64,000 bases of DNA. Source: an uncultured bacterium. Lineage in GTDB: Bacteria > Margulisbacteria > Marinamargulisbacteria > SXXA01. A program made the translations under genes and the position numbers. Each line of letters begins with the position of its first letter. Position 1 is the first letter of the stretch. Below, piece after piece: positions 61,328 to 64,000 of this stretch. A model generated the notes under the pieces. It saw nothing but the letters and a program-made list of their open reading frames with translations. It had not been told where the DNA came from and did not search any database. The stretch is from contig CAIPHK010000004.1 in assembly GCA_903864835.1 (NCBI GenBank), forward strand, positions 1-64,000, in the 5' to 3' direction.

Positions 61328-62533
61328 TTATAGTGTTGAAATTCCAAGTTCATGGCAGGCCCAGACAAACATTCCGGACGACCATGCGAACCATTCTTCG
61401 CTTTTATAAAATAGTCGACGAACGGGAGCACCGTTGGCGTAGACCTCAAAAACGCCATTATGTTCAATGATTTTATGGGAAATTTTAGTTAAATGTTCCA
61501 ATGCTTCGGGATGAAGGCCACTTCGCCACTTGGCGACGACATCAGCACATCCCACCCATAACCATTCCATTCCATTATGGTAGTCGCCCATGTTAATCAA
61601 TAAAAACGGCCAATAGATATGGCGTCGTCCGTATTTGGGATGCCGAGTCGTGGTCGAAAAGCCATGGGTCAATCGGCTTTCGGTCATAAAGGTCTGAATT
61701 TTCCGACTTTGTTCGTGGGAAGCGACCCCAAAAATAATCGCCAAAACGTTGCCTTCCGACGAAAACGATTCCTGACGGTGGCTCGCGGTAACCCAATCAA
61801 TAAAGTAGGTTCCGTTCCAAAATGTGGTTTGAATACGGTCCTTAATATCCCGAGAAAGTTGGTTAAAATGAGATTCATCTTCACTGCTGACCCGTTTGCA
61901 CAACGCCGCAAATGCCTGAACGGCTTGGCAATGTAATACGTTGGTGTAAAGTACCTTGCCTTCTTTTTTAAGACTATCGGCCCAGCCTGCAAAATAGCCT
62001 TCTTCCATGAGCAGATCATAATCAGAGTCTTGCGTAAAATTCCACATTACGGCGCGTTTAATTGAGTCGTAGTGCCGCTTTAAAAACTCAATATCGCCGG
62101 TTTGAGAGATATAGCGCTCGGCCAAAATGACAAATAATGAATTATTGTCGACCGCGACCGAGTGCCCTTTGTCGTCGATATAACGGGCTTTAGGCACCTT
62201 GGCATGGAACCCCATATATTTTAATAAAAAGTGCTTTTGGCCGACCCGGAGTGGAATTTGGCCATCCTCTTGAATAAATGCGATCAGGGTTTCGAGACCC
62301 CGTTGGACTGCCTGATTGTCACCCAGCCCCAATGCGCCCAGCCCTGCGAAACAAAAGTCCCGAGCCCAAAGGTCAGAAAAATGTTTTTTCCCAGCTAAAA
62401 TTCCGAGCTCTGCATATCGGTCCCTGAGGGTAACGACGGCTTTGTCATACGCAGAAAAAACGTTGGGATGGATATGGCTGTGGTTAAGGTGGGGGGCGGT
62501 AGATATCGGAGGGGTAGTGTTCAATTCGGACAT
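61328..62533 (-). CDS. Six-hairpin glycosidase, amylo-alpha-1,6-glucosidase-like
   Basis: About 401 residues from ATG 62533 (GTG 62542 is an alternative). DLWARDFCFAGLGAL (acidic residue after Arg), VDNNSLFVIL, YFAGWADSLKKEGKVLYTN and the late WPFLLINMGDYHNGMEWLWVG fit the (alpha/alpha)6 fold of debranching or GH37/63/100-like enzymes. It starts the glycosyltransferase operon (16-base gap) and may handle glucan or trehalose/sucrose-type sugars; substrate open. Confidence 0.7.
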   Translation of the reverse strand: MSELNTTPPISTAPHLNHSHIHPNVFSAYDKAVVTLRDRYAELGILAGKKHFSDLWARDFCFAGLGALGLGDNQAVQRGLETLIAFIQEDGQIPLRVGQKHFLLKYMGFHAKVPKARYIDDKGHSVAVDNNSLFVILAERYISQTGDIEFLKRHYDSIKRAVMWNFTQDSDYDLLMEEGYFAGWADSLKKEGKVLYTNVLHCQAVQAFAALCKRVSSEDESHFNQLSRDIKDRIQTTFWNGTYFIDWVTASHRQESFSSEGNVLAIIFGVASHEQSRKIQTFMTESRLTHGFSTTTRHPKYGRRHIYWPFLLINMGDYHNGMEWLWVGCADVVAKWRSGLHPEALEHLTKISHKIIEHNGVFEVYANGAPVRRLFYKSEEWFAWSSGMFVWACHELGISTL

Positions 62534-62601
62534 GAGGCCCACATTCTAAAGGAAAATTGGTGTAGTGAAAACTCGGAACCATCCAGTATTATAGTCTGCA
62601 C

Positions 62602-63210
62602 ATGGTATACGATCTCTTTATCAAGCTGCTTCGGAAGAACCTCTATTTGGTTTTTCACGAACGATATAAAAATGAAAACGCGAATATGTTCATCGAACGT
62701 TTTGGCGCAAAACACCCGTTATTGAAGCCGGAATTTATTATTGTTAACGATCAGATTCATGGCTTTAAGAAGCAAAACGATCGATTTTCGGGGCTCGAAA
62801 AATTTCCTATTTTTGTTGAACTTGAATATTCCGAAGACGAAGGTGAAAAACTAATCGAGGGTGTGGATATTCACGCCGAGGCCAATATCAAACTCAAAGA
62901 CCGAATGAGTGATGTGGTGAAATTGGCGAAGCTTTTTGAAAAAACCGTCATGGTGGAGCGGACCCGGTTGTTGACTGATCCGTCAGAGGAGTCACTCGTT
63001 ATTTATTCCAGAATTGGGGAGATGTATGCATCAACCTATGTCGAGGACGACTTGGACGAAGGCGTTATTGAAGAAGAAGAATTGACCGCCATGATCGAAA
63101 AATATTTGACTGGATTTGCAACGTTTTTACAGGCGCTGGACGATTTGATCGTTAAACGACGCAAAATTTCGATGATCGATGGGCTATATAACTTGTCCGA
63201 TGGAAAATGA
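62602..63210 (+). CDS. Protein of unknown function upstream of trpD
   Basis: 202 residues, soluble, strongly charged, no signal peptide. I recognise no family. The middle is acidic with alternating hydrophobic residues (ELEYSEDEGEKLIEG, VDIHAEANIKLKDR), and the end is a long helix (TAMIEKYLTGFATFLQALDDL). It overlaps trpD by 11 bases, so the two are coupled. Divergent from the glycosidase gene. Confidence 0.65.
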   Translation: MVYDLFIKLLRKNLYLVFHERYKNENANMFIERFGAKHPLLKPEFIIVNDQIHGFKKQNDRFSGLEKFPIFVELEYSEDEGEKLIEGVDIHAEANIKLKDRMSDVVKLAKLFEKTVMVERTRLLTDPSEESLVIYSRIGEMYASTYVEDDLDEGVIEEEELTAMIEKYLTGFATFLQALDDLIVKRRKISMIDGLYNLSDGK

Positions 63211-64000
63211 ATCTCTAACCGCTAATCATGCAGAAGCGGCATTTGATGCCATTCTTGATGGGCGGGTTCCTGAGGATGAGGTGGTTGAATTTTTAGAGAT
63301 ACTTCGGAATCGCTCGGAGTCGGTGGACGAAATTGTGGGGGCGGCTCGGGCAATGCGACGTCGGATGCACACAGTGAACCTGGAGAAGTCGGCGATTGAT
63401 GTCTGTGGGACCGGTGGCAGCGTTGGGGATCGATTTAACGTGTCTACTGCTGCGGCGTTTGCGTTGGCGGCGATGGGGGTTCCTGTGGCCAAGCATGGTA
63501 ATCGAGGCAGTCGGATTCCGAATGGTAGTTTTGATTTTTTAGAGGCGCTGGCTATTCCAATTGAATTGGATGCGGCTGCGGTGACCGATGTATTTAGGAA
63601 AACGGACCTTTGTTTTTTGTTTGCTCGGCAATTTCATCCGGCGGTCGGTGCGGTCGCGGCTGCCCGTAAGCGAGTCGGTGGGCGGACGATTTTTAATCTG
63701 GTGGGGCCGCTATGTAACCCAGCACAGGTGTCGATGCAGGTGTTGGGAACGGTATCGGTGGATGTCGGTGAAAAATTGGCGAGAGCCGCCCAACAATTAG
63801 GAACTCAACGCACGATTGTGGTTGTGGGAGACGGGGGTAGGGATGAGTTAGTTCCTGACGGACCATCGACGATTTTTGAGGTGACTCCCGAACGGCTGAT
63901 TACGTATTCCGTCGATCCCCGGGAATGGATTTCCACCGAGTTTCCAGAATTGCCGGTGGGATCGGCCGACGAAAATGCGGCAGTGTTTCGCCAGTGGCTA
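63200..64000 (+). CDS. trpD: Anthranilate phosphoribosyltransferase (partial, runs off the right edge)
   Basis: TrpD joins anthranilate to PRPP in tryptophan synthesis. The ATG at 63200 (MENESLTANHAEAAFDAI) overlaps the preceding gene by 11 bases. 267 codons are in the window. The PRPP loop CGTGGSVGDRFNVSTAAA, KHGNRG and the metal-binding GDGGRDE are present. About 70 residues remain beyond the edge. Confidence 0.92.
   Translation, partial: MENESLTANHAEAAFDAILDGRVPEDEVVEFLEILRNRSESVDEIVGAARAMRRRMHTVNLEKSAIDVCGTGGSVGDRFNVSTAAAFALAAMGVPVAKHGNRGSRIPNGSFDFLEALAIPIELDAAAVTDVFRKTDLCFLFARQFHPAVGAVAAARKRVGGRTIFNLVGPLCNPAQVSMQVLGTVSVDVGEKLARAAQQLGTQRTIVVVGDGGRDELVPDGPSTIFEVTPERLITYSVDPREWISTEFPELPVGSADENAAVFRQWL

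Overview
This is a gene-dense bacterial chromosome segment (about 54 protein-coding loci, one tRNA, short intergenic gaps, many 1-20 bp gene overlaps). An LpxB-like protein, an outer-membrane-type barrel, a lipoprotein, type II secretion-like pseudopilins and a soluble-lytic-transglycosylase relative indicate a Gram-negative (diderm) cell. Cytochrome bd genes suggest low-oxygen respiration. The gene mix and several lineage-only proteins suggest a poorly sampled phylum; I cannot name the organism. TGA is used as an ordinary stop.

Layout. 1-450: tail of a recombinase-like gene and tRNA-Arg(CCG). 533-8460 (+): mannose-1-phosphate guanylyltransferase, LpxB-like protein, CmoB, then a metallo-beta-lactamase-fold protein coupled to a SNF2 helicase. 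8458-16300: ferredoxin, GH26-like lipoprotein, kdpFABC (with a KdpB that has lost most of its actuator domain) and two orphan genes. 16336-35311 (-): sixteen co-directional, mostly overlapping genes: DUF4139-like, cydAB, sugar kinase, argJ-argB-argF-argH, ndk, then a seven-gene set (urea-transporter-like protein, outer-membrane protein, TPR protein, Orn/Lys/Arg decarboxylase, ATP-grasp ligase, C45-type Ntn hydrolase, ABC exporter). I read the last set as an undescribed amino-acid/amine conjugation and transport pathway fed by arginine. 35478-37532: large orphan Ser/Pro-repeat protein with a 16-residue tandem repeat beyond its stop. 37710-47174 (+): YtxH-like protein, small membrane protein, alaS, ruvX, purM, purN, purH, Slt-like protein, MetF-like protein. 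47296-49012: small cysteine-ended ORF, truncated desaturase and frameshifted CFA-synthase-like gene. 49013-56300: ilvA, two toxin-antitoxin modules (one frameshifted), rpe, YgjP-like peptidase, COG3146 protein, MidA-like/TPR protein and an EVE-domain protein. 56314-62533 (-): four minor pseudopilins, DUF4416, TlpA-like thioredoxin, two GT4 glycosyltransferases and a debranching-type glycosidase. 62602-64000 (+): an unknown protein and the start of trpD.

Two themes recur. First, a dispersed palindromic repeat family (tip GGTGAGTTA, stem-loops around CCGG) sits at gene ends at 8.46, 14.1, 42.5 and 57.8-58.5 kb. It supplies stop codons or even coding sequence to neighbours (PurN tail, an orphan tail, a pseudopilin 5' end). 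Second, many genes carry lesions or missing parts: KdpB actuator domain, AlaS editing-domain half, the Slt catalytic Glu, a RelE frameshift, CFA and desaturase decay, and in-frame stops in two orphan genes.
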